DNA of 64,000 nt from Sandaracinobacter neustonicus. GTDB taxonomy: Bacteria > Pseudomonadota > Alphaproteobacteria > Sphingomonadales > Sphingomonadaceae. The notes under the pieces are model-generated. The model saw nothing but the letters and a program-made list of their open reading frames with translations, ran no database searches and was not told the DNA's origin. Positions 37,422-46,441 of this stretch are shown here, one piece after another (the stretch's first letter is position 1; every line of letters starts with the position of its first letter). The DNA lies in contig NZ_VFSU01000019.1 in the NCBI RefSeq assembly GCF_006385875.1, forward strand, positions 147,444 to 211,443, written 5' to 3'. The translations under genes and the position numbers were made by a program.

Positions 37422-40348
37422 TCCGCCACCCGCGCCAGATGGTCATAATCGGCAAAGCGGCGGCCATAGACCATATGCTGCTTGGCCCGGAACGGCCGGT
37501 CGCCCAGCAACCAGCCCTCCACCAGCGCGGTGAAATCCGCAAACGCGGCAGACAGATGCGCCTCCATATCCTCCGCCGTCGCCCGGCTGCCCAACGCCGC
37601 GCTCATCTTGCCCGGATCGCGCCCGCCGGAGAGTTTCAGATAATCCAGCCGCTCCACCGGCAAGCTGGCGTCCACGTGAAATTCGCCCTTCACCGCCATC
37701 GCCGCCAGCAGCGCCAGCTGCGTCTGCCACAGCTCCTTCACGTCCAGCACCGCAGGCACCGCGCCTGTCTTGTAATCCAGAATCCGCAAGCCGCTGCCAT
37801 TGCTGTCGATCCGGTCTACCCGGCCGTTCAACGTCACGCCCCGGTGCAGCAGCTGGCCCTTCGCCTCCCACGCCACCGGCACCCACTCCGGCTCTTTCGC
37901 CTGCTGCTCCATCACGAACTCCAGCATCCGCAGCACGCGCGGCCGCCACAGCGCCGCGATCTCCGGCCGCTCGCCCAGCTTCGCCAGCTCCTCGTCCACG
38001 ATGGCCAGCCGCCCGGCTTCGTCGGCAGGTTTCTCGTCAGACCAGCGCTCCAGAATCCGGTGCACCGCCTGCCCGCGCTCGCCCGCCGTCGGCTCCGCAT
38101 CGCGCGGGTCCAGCGGCTTCAGCCCCAACATGTGCCGCGCATAAAAACTGAACGGGTCGGCCTTCAGCGTCGCCACCTCGGTCACGCTCAGCTTGCGCGG
38201 CCGCTCCACCGCAGGCGGTGCAGGTTCGGGCCGCTTATAAGGCTCGGCGGCTGGCCCCACATCCAGCGAACGAGCCACCGCCAGCAACGTCGCAGCTTCC
38301 GCCGTCCACGCCCCGGAATCCGGCAACACCCCCGCCGCCGCGCGCAACCGCTGCCAGAAGCGAGACGCCACAGACGGCGCACCGCCTTCGCGCAATGATC
38401 GCGTCAACAGCACCTCCCGCGCGCCCAGCCCGGCGGCGAAATCATGCGCCTGAAAGCCGGTGCGCCGGGCAAGCCCGGGCAGATCCAGCGCGCGGCGGAT
38501 CGCGGGCGCCAGAAACGGGTCCGGCGTCGGCATCGAAGGCCATGTCCCCTCGTTCAGCCCGGCCATCACCAGCAGATCGGCGGTCTGCAACCGCGCTTCC
38601 AGCGGCCCCCAGATCGCCAGTTGCGGATGCCGGTTGAAGCGCGGCCGCACGGACACGCCCTGCATCAGCCCGCCCACGAAGGCGGCCGCCTCCTCCGGCA
38701 TCACTCGGATCGCCGCCAGGTCGGCCTTGCTCTCCGCCAGCGTGTCGAACAGCCGGGCCAGCGCGGTTCCCGCATCGCCCTGCCACAGCGCCGGGCCAGC
38801 AGCAGCCTCGGCCACCGCGCGCAACCGTTCCAGCAGCGCGTCGGCAGTCTGCGGCAACGGCTCCAGCGGGGCCAGCAACGCGGTCGCCTCGCCCGCCCAC
38901 CAATCCTTCAGATCGTCGCTCGCCAGCTTGGAACGGCGCAGCCGCAGCGCCACACCGCCAAGGCCGGGGCTGGGGCGGATGCCGCGCAGCGCCAGCCGGT
39001 CCAGCGCGCGCACATGGTTCAGCCAGTCCAGCCGCCCCTCGCCCGCCCGCAGCAGCGGATGCTGCAACGCCGCCAACAGCGACACCGGCGCAAACCGCTC
39101 CCCGGCCGCCACCGCCAGCGCCAGCAACAGGCTGCCCGGCCGGGTGGCGGCCAGCGGCACGCCCGCGCTGTCGTCGATCTCGATGCCGAAGCGCTTCAGC
39201 TGCACCTGCACCCGCTGCGCCAGCGCGCGATCCGGCGTCACCAGCGCAGCGGTGGCACCGGGTTTCTCCACCACCTGCCGCAGCGCCAGCGCAATCACCA
39301 GCGCTTCCTCCGCCGGGTTGGCGGCCTCCACCATCCGCAAACCGTGCAGGGCTTCGGCGGAAGCTCCCGCCCCACCCGCCAGCGCAGGCGGGCTGAGCGC
39401 GCGGGACACCAGTTCGGCGCGCGCGGCCGGGCTGCCCGCCCGCTCGCTCCGCCCCACCCAAGGCGCGGCCTCCAGCGGAGACAGATCGGCCGCCGCCAGC
39501 AGCCGCGCCATGCCATATTGCGGATGGGTCTCCAGCCCGCCGCCATCCTCGCCCCAGATCAGCGCCCAGCCATCGGCATCCAGCGAAAGATCCAGACCCG
39601 GCAGCACGATGCGCCCATCAGGCATGCGCGCCACCGTGTGCGCCAGCCGGGCAACAGCAGGCGGCGCGCTGGCAAAGCCCGCCAGCAGCACTGGAAACGG
39701 CGGCGGCGTGACCGTCCAGCGCGCCGTCAGCGCATCCATCTGCAAATTCCGCCGCCGCGACGGATCCATCAGCCCGCGTGCTGCCAGCAACTCCGGCCAG
39801 CCACCCGCCACCAGTTCCAGCACCTTCGCGTTCGCCGCCCAATGCGCCTGCAACTCGCCTTCGGGCACGGCGGCGGCAATGTCGGCGGCGCGCACACCCT
39901 CGATCTCCAGCGTGTCCAGCACGGCGGCCAGCTGCGCCCCCAGCGCCAGCGCCTCAGGCGCCGGGCGGGAGGCCGACAACAGCTTCGCCAGCGCCACCCG
40001 CCGGGCTTCAGAGGTGATCGCCGGGCGCAATTCGGCCGCGCCATCCAGCCCGGCCAGCAACGGCCCGGCCTCCCAGCCTTCGGCCTCCTCCGGGTCCAGA
40101 TCACCGGCCGGCACCATGCGCGGCAGCAACAGCGCCCGCCCCTCGGACTCCCGCACAAAGGCTTCCGTCAGCGCCCGGATGGCGCGACGGGTGGGCAGCA
40201 GCAACAGCACATGCGCCAGCGCCAACGGATCGGGATATTGCGCCAGCAACCCGGCCGCCAGATCGTCCGCGAAAGGCCGATGCGCAGGGATCGAGAAGAG
40301 ACTGCCCCGCGCCAGAGACGACGCAATCCCGGCGTCAGAGGACGCCAA
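37406..40348 (-). CDS. addB: Double-strand break repair protein AddB (cysteine-free)
   Basis: AddB supplies the second nuclease and the Chi-recognising helicase-like scaffold. The 980-residue protein has an N-terminal inactive-helicase-type region (LLLLPTRRAIRALTEAF) and a C-terminal nuclease domain with VDRIDSNGSGLRILDYKTG. No cysteine was found anywhere in the reading, so the 4Fe-4S cluster known from Firmicutes AddB cannot exist here. It overlaps murU by 14 bases upstream and addA by 16 downstream. Confidence 0.93.
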   Translation of the reverse strand: MASSDAGIASSLARGSLFSIPAHRPFADDLAAGLLAQYPDPLALAHVLLLLPTRRAIRALTEAFVRESEGRALLLPRMVPAGDLDPEEAEGWEAGPLLAGLDGAAELRPAITSEARRVALAKLLSASRPAPEALALGAQLAAVLDTLEIEGVRAADIAAAVPEGELQAHWAANAKVLELVAGGWPELLAARGLMDPSRRRNLQMDALTARWTVTPPPFPVLLAGFASAPPAVARLAHTVARMPDGRIVLPGLDLSLDADGWALIWGEDGGGLETHPQYGMARLLAAADLSPLEAAPWVGRSERAGSPAARAELVSRALSPPALAGGAGASAEALHGLRMVEAANPAEEALVIALALRQVVEKPGATAALVTPDRALAQRVQVQLKRFGIEIDDSAGVPLAATRPGSLLLALAVAAGERFAPVSLLAALQHPLLRAGEGRLDWLNHVRALDRLALRGIRPSPGLGGVALRLRRSKLASDDLKDWWAGEATALLAPLEPLPQTADALLERLRAVAEAAAGPALWQGDAGTALARLFDTLAESKADLAAIRVMPEEAAAFVGGLMQGVSVRPRFNRHPQLAIWGPLEARLQTADLLVMAGLNEGTWPSMPTPDPFLAPAIRRALDLPGLARRTGFQAHDFAAGLGAREVLLTRSLREGGAPSVASRFWQRLRAAAGVLPDSGAWTAEAATLLAVARSLDVGPAAEPYKRPEPAPPAVERPRKLSVTEVATLKADPFSFYARHMLGLKPLDPRDAEPTAGERGQAVHRILERWSDEKPADEAGRLAIVDEELAKLGERPEIAALWRPRVLRMLEFVMEQQAKEPEWVPVAWEAKGQLLHRGVTLNGRVDRIDSNGSGLRILDYKTGAVPAVLDVKELWQTQLALLAAMAVKGEFHVDASLPVERLDYLKLSGGRDPGKMSAALGSRATAEDMEAHLSAAFADFTALVEGWLLGDRPFRAKQHMVYGRRFADYDHLARVAEWLGR

Positions 40349-41054
40349 GAAGTGCCTCCGTCTCTTTCACGGCAGCGGCAGTGCCCACATCGAACCACAG
40401 CCCCTGATGCGCCACGCCATACAGCCGCCCCTCGGCAGCCGCCCTGTCCCACAACCGATTCATGGAAAAAGGCTCGACGGCAACGCCCTCGAACAGCCGC
40501 TTCGACAGCATCTGGAAACCGGTATAGACGAACGGCGCAACCCGCCCCGGTTTCCGGCGGGAGAGGCGGCCAGCGGCGTCCATGTGAAAATCGCCCGGCC
40601 CGCCATGGCAATTGGCGCGCGCCAGCGGCACCATCAGCAACAGCGCGTCCATCTCTTGTGGGTTCCAGCGATCCGCCAGCAACTGCGTCGCGCCGACGGG
40701 TCCGTCGATCCAGATGTTGTCGGCGTTGATGGACAGGAACGGGTCCGCATCGATCAGCGGCAGCGCCTTCGTCAGCCCGCCGCCGGTTTCCAGCAACAGC
40801 TCCCGCTCGTCGGAAATGCGCACGTCCAGCTGCTTCTCGCGCGCATTCAGATGCGCCTCCAGCCGATCCGCCATATAATGCACATTCACCACCAGCTGTG
40901 TGACGCCACCCGCCTTCAGCGTGCCGATGGCGCGGTCCAGCAACGTCTTGCCCGCCACCTCCACCAGCGGCTTCGGCCGCGTCGCCGTCAGCGGCCGCAT
41001 GCGCTTGCCCAGCCCCGCGGCCAGCACCATAGCAGAGGCGGGCACTTCGCTCAT
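40335..41054 (-). CDS. murU: N-acetylmuramate-1-phosphate uridylyltransferase
   Basis: MurU makes UDP-MurNAc directly from recycled MurNAc-1-phosphate, bypassing fosfomycin-sensitive MurA. The 239-residue nucleotidyltransferase has AMVLAAGLGKRMRPLTATRPKPLVEV at the start and DPFLSINADNIW around the metal site. The ATG at 41052-41054 overlaps the amgK stop (ATGA), supporting the start over an extension into amgK. It is paired with the kinase, which makes the substrate. Confidence 0.88.
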   Translation of the reverse strand: MSEVPASAMVLAAGLGKRMRPLTATRPKPLVEVAGKTLLDRAIGTLKAGGVTQLVVNVHYMADRLEAHLNAREKQLDVRISDERELLLETGGGLTKALPLIDADPFLSINADNIWIDGPVGATQLLADRWNPQEMDALLLMVPLARANCHGGPGDFHMDAAGRLSRRKPGRVAPFVYTGFQMLSKRLFEGVAVEPFSMNRLWDRAAAEGRLYGVAHQGLWFDVGTAAAVKETEALLGVL

Positions 41055-42016
41055 CGGCACCACTCCGCCCGCAGCGCAGCGGGCACATGCGCATCGAACC
41101 ATTGCTTCACCGGGGCCAGCGCCGGATGCGCGAAATTGCGATCCAGATAGCCCCACACGCGCGGCAGCCGCTCCACATAGCCCTGCCGCCCGTCGCGGTC
41201 ACGCAACCGCACGAAGATGCCCAATATCTTCACGTTGCGCTGCGCCCCCAGCACTTCATAGGCCGCGCGAAACGCCTCGGAACCATCGAACCGCGCCAGC
41301 ATCGCCGCCTCCAGCTCCGGCGAGACATCGCGGCGCGCATCCTGCAACAGAGACACCAGATCATAGGCCGGGTGACCGGCCAGCGCGTCCTGAAAATCCA
41401 GCAGCCCCAATCCCTTCACCCCCGGCCGCTCCAGCAGCATCAGATTGTCCGCGTGGTAATCGCGCAAGGTGACAATCGGATGTTGCGCGGTTTCCGCCAG
41501 CACATCGGCCCACACGGCATCCCATGCCGCCAGATAGGCGTCTGTATCCACCTCGATCCCGGCGGCGTTCGCATACCAGTCCGGGAACAGCATCACTTCG
41601 CGCGCCAGCACGGCGCGGTCATAGGGGGGCAGGCCATCCGCCTTTGTCGCCCGGTGCAGCTCTGTCAGCAGGTCCACAGCCTGCGCATACACATGCGCTT
41701 CCAGCGCCGGTTCCGCCTTCAGCACAGGCCCCAGCAGCCGGTCGCCGAAATCCTCGATCAGCAGGAACCCCCGCTCCAGATCGCGGGCCAGAATGGCGGG
41801 CGCGGAAAAGCCCGCCTCCAGCAGCAGGTCCGCCACCGCCAGAAAGGGCTTCACATCCTCATGCTCCGGCGGCGCATCCATCAGCACGGCGCGGCGCGCA
41901 GGCTCCACCACGCGGAAGTAACGGCGGAAACTGGCGTCTCCGGCCAGCGGCAATATCTCCGCATCGCCCCATCCGGCCGACTTCAGAAACTGGGCAGCGC
42001 CGTCACGGGCGATCAT
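41051..42016 (-). CDS. amgK: Anomeric N-acetylmuramate/N-acetylglucosamine kinase (AmgK-like phosphotransferase)
   Basis: The 321-residue aminoglycoside-phosphotransferase fold protein contains GDASFRRYFRV near the ATP site, the catalytic loop LRDYHADNLMLLE and the magnesium motif LLDFQDALAG. With murU it forms the cell-wall recycling pair that phosphorylates MurNAc at C1. The start ATG at 42014-42016 (MIARDGAAQF) follows an AAAGG site and overlaps the DUF4239 gene by 14 bases; a start 14 codons earlier is possible. The function is inferred from fold plus the murU neighbour. Confidence 0.85.
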   Translation of the reverse strand: MIARDGAAQFLKSAGWGDAEILPLAGDASFRRYFRVVEPARRAVLMDAPPEHEDVKPFLAVADLLLEAGFSAPAILARDLERGFLLIEDFGDRLLGPVLKAEPALEAHVYAQAVDLLTELHRATKADGLPPYDRAVLAREVMLFPDWYANAAGIEVDTDAYLAAWDAVWADVLAETAQHPIVTLRDYHADNLMLLERPGVKGLGLLDFQDALAGHPAYDLVSLLQDARRDVSPELEAAMLARFDGSEAFRAAYEVLGAQRNVKILGIFVRLRDRDGRQGYVERLPRVWGYLDRNFAHPALAPVKQWFDAHVPAALRAEWCR

Positions 42017-42836
42017 TCGGGGCCTTTCGGGGTTGGATTTTCGCGACATCTTGGCCAAAGCCGCCCGCCAGCATTCGTTCGAACGGGGCAGGCGCCAGCT
42101 TCAACGGATGGCCGAACGGGCTGGCGAATGCATGGATGAAGAACAGGATCAGCCCCGCAAACGCGCCATAGGCCCCCAGCATCACCCACACCTCGCGCCC
42201 CGGCGGATAGATGAAGAAGGGCGTTGTCACCAGCAGCAGCCCCATGATCGCGGGAATCGCGAACAGCCATGGCATACTATCCACCGCCTGCCGCTCGCGC
42301 TGGTTGCGAAGCTCCGACACGCTCGCCAGCCGGCTCACCATGGAGTCACGGATCGCCGTTTCACGAGGGTCTGCGGGCAACAGCGCGCGCGCCTCATCCT
42401 GCGCACTGTTGAAAGCGTCCCATGTTTCGCCCGACAGGCGATGATCCTTGCCCAGCTCGGGCCACTCCACCCGCACCAGCAACCGCACATAATCGGAAAG
42501 CGCCGCGCGGATCGTCCGCCCCGGCTCGCCGCCCAGCCGTCCGGCGTCGAAATACACCTGCGAGATCGCCACCGCCTCATCCGTCAGCCCGTCGCGGATA
42601 TCCTGATAGCGGCGCAACTCCTGCGCATAGACCAGCGCCAGCAGGATGCCGAACAAGGCGGCGATGCGAAGCCCGGTGGTTGTCGCCATGTCGCGCACGG
42701 CCTGCGGATAATGATGCCCATCCTGCCCGTCCCGGGGCGGCAGCAGCTTGCGGACCAGCACATAAGTGCCGAAGGTCAACAGGATTCCCCCGCAGATCCA
42801 CAGCAGCATCAAGGCCAGATCCCCCAGAAAGCTCAT
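42003..42836 (-). CDS. DUF4239 (bestrophin-like) membrane protein
   Basis: The 277-residue protein has about four membrane segments: LALMLLWICGGILLTFGTYV at the start, TTTGLRIAALFGILLALVYA, and two near the C-terminus (MPWLLFAIPAIMGLLLV-like and VMLGAYGAFAGLILFFIHA). The pattern after TM2 (AVAISQVYFDAGRL and ALSDYVRLLV) fits the DUF4239 family, distantly similar to bestrophin anion channels. It sits between tsaE and amgK, which are usually adjacent, and overlaps amgK by 14 bases. Function unknown. Confidence 0.75.
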   Translation of the reverse strand: MSFLGDLALMLLWICGGILLTFGTYVLVRKLLPPRDGQDGHHYPQAVRDMATTTGLRIAALFGILLALVYAQELRRYQDIRDGLTDEAVAISQVYFDAGRLGGEPGRTIRAALSDYVRLLVRVEWPELGKDHRLSGETWDAFNSAQDEARALLPADPRETAIRDSMVSRLASVSELRNQRERQAVDSMPWLFAIPAIMGLLLVTTPFFIYPPGREVWVMLGAYGAFAGLILFFIHAFASPFGHPLKLAPAPFERMLAGGFGQDVAKIQPRKAPNDRP

Positions 42837-42864
42837 GCGCGGCGCGGGGGTTTGGGCATCGGGG

Positions 42865-43305
42865 TCAGATGGCGGGCCATCGCCCTTCCCAAGCCGGGGG
42901 CGCGTCCCAAGTCAAGCGCCTGTCTGGCCCGCCCGCACCCTCCAGCCGCAGCAACAAGCGATCCGGCCAGATCGCGTTGCCCAGCCGCTCGGGCCATTCC
43001 AGCAGCAGCGCGCCATCCAGCAGCCAGTCGTCCAGCCCCAGGGCTTCGGCCTCGGCGGCGGAATTCAGCCGATAGAGATCGGCGTGCGCCACCGGCACCG
43101 GCAGGTCAGGGTAAGTCTGCATCAGCGTGAAGCTGGGGCTGGGCACTTCGCCCGGATGCCCCAAAGCCTCAAGTATCGCGCGCGCCAGCGTGGTTTTCCC
43201 CGCGCCCAGATCGCCGGAAAGGGCGATCACGTCACCGGGGCACAAAACGGCGGCAAGCCCGGCCCCGACGTCGCGCAACGCCGCTTCGTCGAGGCCGGTC
43301 AGCAT
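42865..43305 (-). CDS. tsaE: tRNA t6A modification ATPase TsaE
   Basis: TsaE is the P-loop ATPase that resets the TsaBD complex making threonylcarbamoyl-adenosine in tRNAs reading ANN codons. The 146-residue protein has Walker A SGDLGAGKTTLARAIL at about residue 30, then EVPSPSFTLMQTY, and HADLYRL and LLLEWPERLG motifs. It starts one base after the ahcY stop and is followed by a DUF4239 gene. Confidence 0.93.
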   Translation of the reverse strand: MLTGLDEAALRDVGAGLAAVLCPGDVIALSGDLGAGKTTLARAILEALGHPGEVPSPSFTLMQTYPDLPVPVAHADLYRLNSAAEAEALGLDDWLLDGALLLEWPERLGNAIWPDRLLLRLEGAGGPDRRLTWDAPPAWEGRWPAI

Positions 43306-43306
43306 T

Positions 43307-44710
43307 TTAATAGCGGTAATGATCGGGCTTGAACGGCCCGGTTTCAGACACGCCGATATAGGCCGCCTGCTTCGGCGTCAGCTTCGACAGCTTCACGCCC
43401 AGCTTTTCAAGATGCAACGCCGCCACCTTTTCATCCAGATGCTTGGGCAGCACATGCACGCCAAGGCTGTATTCGCCCGCCTTGGTCCACAGTTCGATCT
43501 GCGCCAGCACCTGATTGGTGAAGCTGGACGACATCACGAAGCTGGGGTGGCCGGTGGCGCAGCCCAGGTTCACCAGCCGCCCCTTGGCCAGCACGATGAT
43601 CTGCTTGCCGTCGGGGAACTCCACCAGATCCACCTGCGGCTTCACTTCCGTCCACTTCTGGTTGGCGAGGCCCGCGATCTCGATCTCGCTGTCGAAGTGG
43701 CCGATGTTGCAGACGATGGCCATATCCTTCATCGCCCGCATATGCTCGACGGTGATGACGGCCTCGTTGCCGGTCGCCGTCACGAAGATATCGGCGCGGC
43801 TCGCGGCCTCTTCCATCGTCACGACTTCATAGCCTTCCATCGCCGCCTGCAGTGCGCAGATCGGGTCGATTTCGGTGATCAGCACCCGCGCGCCGCCGTT
43901 GCGCAGGCTGGCGGCAGAGCCCTTGCCCACATCGCCGAACCCGGCCACGCAGGCCACCTTGCCCGCCAGCATCACGTCGGTCGCGCGGCGGATCGCATCC
44001 ACCAGCGATTCCTTGCAGCCATAGAGATTGTCGAACTTCGACTTCGTCACCGAATCGTTCACGTTGATCGCCGGGAAGGGCAGCTTGCCCGTCTTCGCCA
44101 GCTCATACAGCCGGTGCACGCCGGTGGTGGTTTCCTCGGAGACGCCCTTGATGGCGGCCACCGTCTTGGTGAGGTAACCGGGGCGTTCGGCAAGGAAGCG
44201 CTTCAGCGTGGCGACGAAGATTTCCTCTTCCTCGTTGCCGGGCGTGAACAGCGTTTCCCCCGCTTCCACCCGCGCGCCCCACAGCGCGAACATGGTGGCG
44301 TCGCCGCCGTCATCCAGGATCATGTTGCAGGGGGTGTCGCCCCAATCGAAGATGCGGATCACATAATCCCAATATTCCTCAAGCGTTTCGCCCTTCACGG
44401 CGAACACCGGGATGCCGCGTGCGGCGATGGCTGCGGCGGCATGATCCTGCGTGGAGAAGATGTTGCACGAAGCCCAGCGGATGTCCGCGCCCAGCTCGGC
44501 CAGCGTCTCGATCAGCACCGCCGTCTGGATCGTCATGTGCAGCGAGCCGGTGATGCGCGCGCCCTTCAGCGGCTTTGCGGCACCGAATTCCGCGCGCAGC
44601 GCCATCAGGCCCGGCATTTCGGTTTCGGCGATGGCGATTTCCTTGCGGCCGAAATCGGCAAGGCCGATGTCTGCGATCACATAATCGGTGAATGCGGGGG
44701 TGCTCGCCAC
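43307..44710 (-). CDS. ahcY: Adenosylhomocysteinase
   Basis: AhcY splits S-adenosylhomocysteine into adenosine and homocysteine and so keeps methylation running. The protein has the NAD-binding [14 protein letters not shown], the active-site region [15 protein letters not shown] and the C-terminal PDHYRY. The start is GTG at 44708-44710 with CAGGAG about 8 nt before it, giving 467 residues; a 56-codon upstream extension is not homologous. No SAH riboswitch was recognised in the upstream region. First gene of the long tsaE-amgK-murU-addB-addA series. Confidence 0.95.
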   Translation of the reverse strand: MASTPAFTDYVIADIGLADFGRKEIAIAETEMPGLMALRAEFGAAKPLKGARITGSLHMTIQTAVLIETLAELGADIRWASCNIFSTQDHAAAAIAARGIPVFAVKGETLEEYWDYVIRIFDWGDTPCNMILDDGGDATMFALWGARVEAGETLFTPGNEEEEIFVATLKRFLAERPGYLTKTVAAIKGVSEETTTGVHRLYELAKTGKLPFPAINVNDSVTKSKFDNLYGCKESLVDAIRRATDVMLAGKVACVAGFGDVGKGSAASLRNGGARVLITEIDPICALQAAMEGYEVVTMEEAASRADIFVTATGNEAVITVEHMRAMKDMAIVCNIGHFDSEIEIAGLANQKWTEVKPQVDLVEFPDGKQIIVLAKGRLVNLGCATGHPSFVMSSSFTNQVLAQIELWTKAGEYSLGVHVLPKHLDEKVAALHLEKLGVKLSKLTPKQAAYIGVSETGPFKPDHYRY

Positions 44711-44844
44711 GGTCCGGGCTCCTGAAAAGGGGAAAATACTGGCGCGGCCATAGCCGTTCGGCAAATCATATGCAACTTTCTTTAAGTCTTTATGTGATGC
44801 CGCTCGATTGTCGCGGCGCGCGCCATGCCATAGGCTCCGCTTCG

Positions 44845-45483
44845 ATGACATTGGCAGCGGCAATGGCCCCGGCGGCACTGGCGATCGCGGCGTCTCCCTT
44901 CGGAATCGTGCCTGCGATCCTGTTCCTGTTCACCCCCCGGCCCAAGGCGGGGGCAGCGGCCTTTCTGGGCGGCTGGGCGCTGGGAATCGCGGCGGGCTTT
45001 CTGCTGGCGATGCTGCTGGGCGTCTGGCTGGAGGGCTGGTCTCCGGGGCCCGCGCTGGCATGGGCGAAGCGCGGGCTGGGCCTGCTGCTGCTGGCGCTGG
45101 CGCTGCGCAACCTGCTAACGCGCAACCGCCCAACAGAGATGCCGGGCTGGATGCGCGGCATCGAAACGGCCAGCCCGGCGGGCGCGGCACGGCTGGGGCT
45201 GATGCTCTCGCTTGCGAACCCGAAAGTGCTGCTGCTGGCGCTGGCCGCAGGAGCCGCCGCGCTGGAGGCGGGGCTTGGCCTCGGCTCCGGCCTTGTGCTG
45301 GCGGCGGCGGGCTTCGCGGCGGCGGCGTCCCTCACGGTCGCCGCCCCGCTGATCGCCTATGCGCTGGCGGGCGAGCGGGCCTTGCGCCCGCTGGCCCGCG
45401 CGCGCGACTGGCTGGTGGCCAACAACAGCCTCGTCGTCGCCGCCGTGCTGGCGTTGATCGGCACGAAGCTGCTGCTGGGCTGA
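44845..45483 (+). CDS. GAP-family inner-membrane protein
   Basis: The 212-residue protein is very hydrophobic, with about six membrane segments, and resembles the GAP/Sap-like transporter family (start [25 protein letters not shown], then [15 protein letters not shown] and a cytoplasmic loop). Relatives export glycopeptidolipid-type or sulfolipid intermediates in mycobacteria; the role in proteobacteria is unknown. The start at 44845 is favoured by fit to the family; an earlier in-frame ATG (44797) is possible. Divergent from ahcY. Confidence 0.65.
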   Translation: MTLAAAMAPAALAIAASPFGIVPAILFLFTPRPKAGAAAFLGGWALGIAAGFLLAMLLGVWLEGWSPGPALAWAKRGLGLLLLALALRNLLTRNRPTEMPGWMRGIETASPAGAARLGLMLSLANPKVLLLALAAGAAALEAGLGLGSGLVLAAAGFAAAASLTVAAPLIAYALAGERALRPLARARDWLVANNSLVVAAVLALIGTKLLLG

Positions 45484-45484
45484 C

Positions 45485-46309
45485 TTACTTCTTCAGCGGC
45501 ACCAGTTCCTCGCGCTCCACCACGAACGGCGGCGGATAACCGGCCGCCGCGAAGGTGGCGGCAATCACCTTGTTGGTGTCGAAATAGACCTGCCAATAAT
45601 GGTCCGTATGGCAATAAGGCCGCACGCACAGCAGCGTCCCCATCTCGTTGAAATCGAGGATTTCCACCGTCGGCGCAGGCTCTGCCAGCACATTGGGAAT
45701 GGCCGCGACGGCGGGTGTCAGCTTGGCGATGGCATCCAGCGGATTCACCCCGAAGGCCAGCTGCGCCTGCCGCTCCACCCGCCGATAGGGGTTGGAGCTG
45801 AAGTTGCGGATCACGTCGCCAGACACTTTCGCATTGCCAACCACGCTCACCACATTGTCGGGCGTGTTCAGCACGGTGTTGAACATGCCGATTTCCACCA
45901 CGGTGCCTTCCACGCCGCCCGCCACGACATAATCGCCCACCTTGTAAGGGCGGAAGATGATCAGGAAGGCGCCAGCGGCGAAATTGCCCAGCAAGCCGGA
46001 CCATGCCGCGCCAACGGCAAGGCCGACACCGGCGAGGAGAGCCGCAAAACTGGTCGTCTGCAGGCCGAAATAGCCAAGGATCGCCACCACCAGCAGGATG
46101 TTCAGCACAACCCCCAGAATATTGGCGATATAGCGTTGCAGCGTCGCATCGAAGTTCCGCGCCGTCAGGATTTTGGACAGCATGTTGATGGCAAAGCTGA
46201 TCAGCCAGCGGCCCACCATATACAGCGCGAAGGCCGCCGCGATCTTCAGCGCAGCCCCCGTCAGGATGGGCATCGCCCGATCCCACATCGAAATGACTTC
46301 AGCTTCCAT
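45485..46309 (-). CDS. Small-conductance mechanosensitive channel (MscS family)
   Basis: The 274-residue protein has three membrane helices; the pore helix with its Gly/Ala packing is GVGLAVGAAWSGLLGNFAAGAFL, followed by the beta domain FRPYKVGDYVVAGGVEGTV and VPNANV-type VVGNAKVSG. It opens on hypo-osmotic shock to release solutes. The ATG at 46307-46309 has AGGGGAG about 6 nt upstream. It converges tail to tail with the GAP-family gene, 1 bp apart, and is divergent from pabBC. Confidence 0.9.
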   Translation of the reverse strand: MEAEVISMWDRAMPILTGAALKIAAAFALYMVGRWLISFAINMLSKILTARNFDATLQRYIANILGVVLNILLVVAILGYFGLQTTSFAALLAGVGLAVGAAWSGLLGNFAAGAFLIIFRPYKVGDYVVAGGVEGTVVEIGMFNTVLNTPDNVVSVVGNAKVSGDVIRNFSSNPYRRVERQAQLAFGVNPLDAIAKLTPAVAAIPNVLAEPAPTVEILDFNEMGTLLCVRPYCHTDHYWQVYFDTNKVIAATFAAAGYPPPFVVEREELVPLKK

Positions 46310-46441
46310 TGTTGCTCCCCTGTTGCACGCCACGCAACTCGACCCTGCCCCCGCGACTCTGCGGGGGACGGGCACGGAATGGCCGATTTCCAACTGGCGA
46401 ATATTGCGAAATTGAGCAATCCCGCGCGGAAGATGTCTGCC

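Noticed and set aside
35424..41150. Several long plus-strand frames opposite addA, addB and murU
   Set aside because: They are shadows of genuine helicase-nuclease genes and are rich in Arg, Gln, His and Pro without domains.
44711..44844. SAH riboswitch before ahcY
   Set aside because: The conserved riboswitch core could not be recognised in the short upstream region.
45599..46441. In-frame upstream extension of pabBC across the mscS gene
   Set aside because: It lies antisense to a complete MscS gene and the PabB homology begins only at the later ATG that has a ribosome site.
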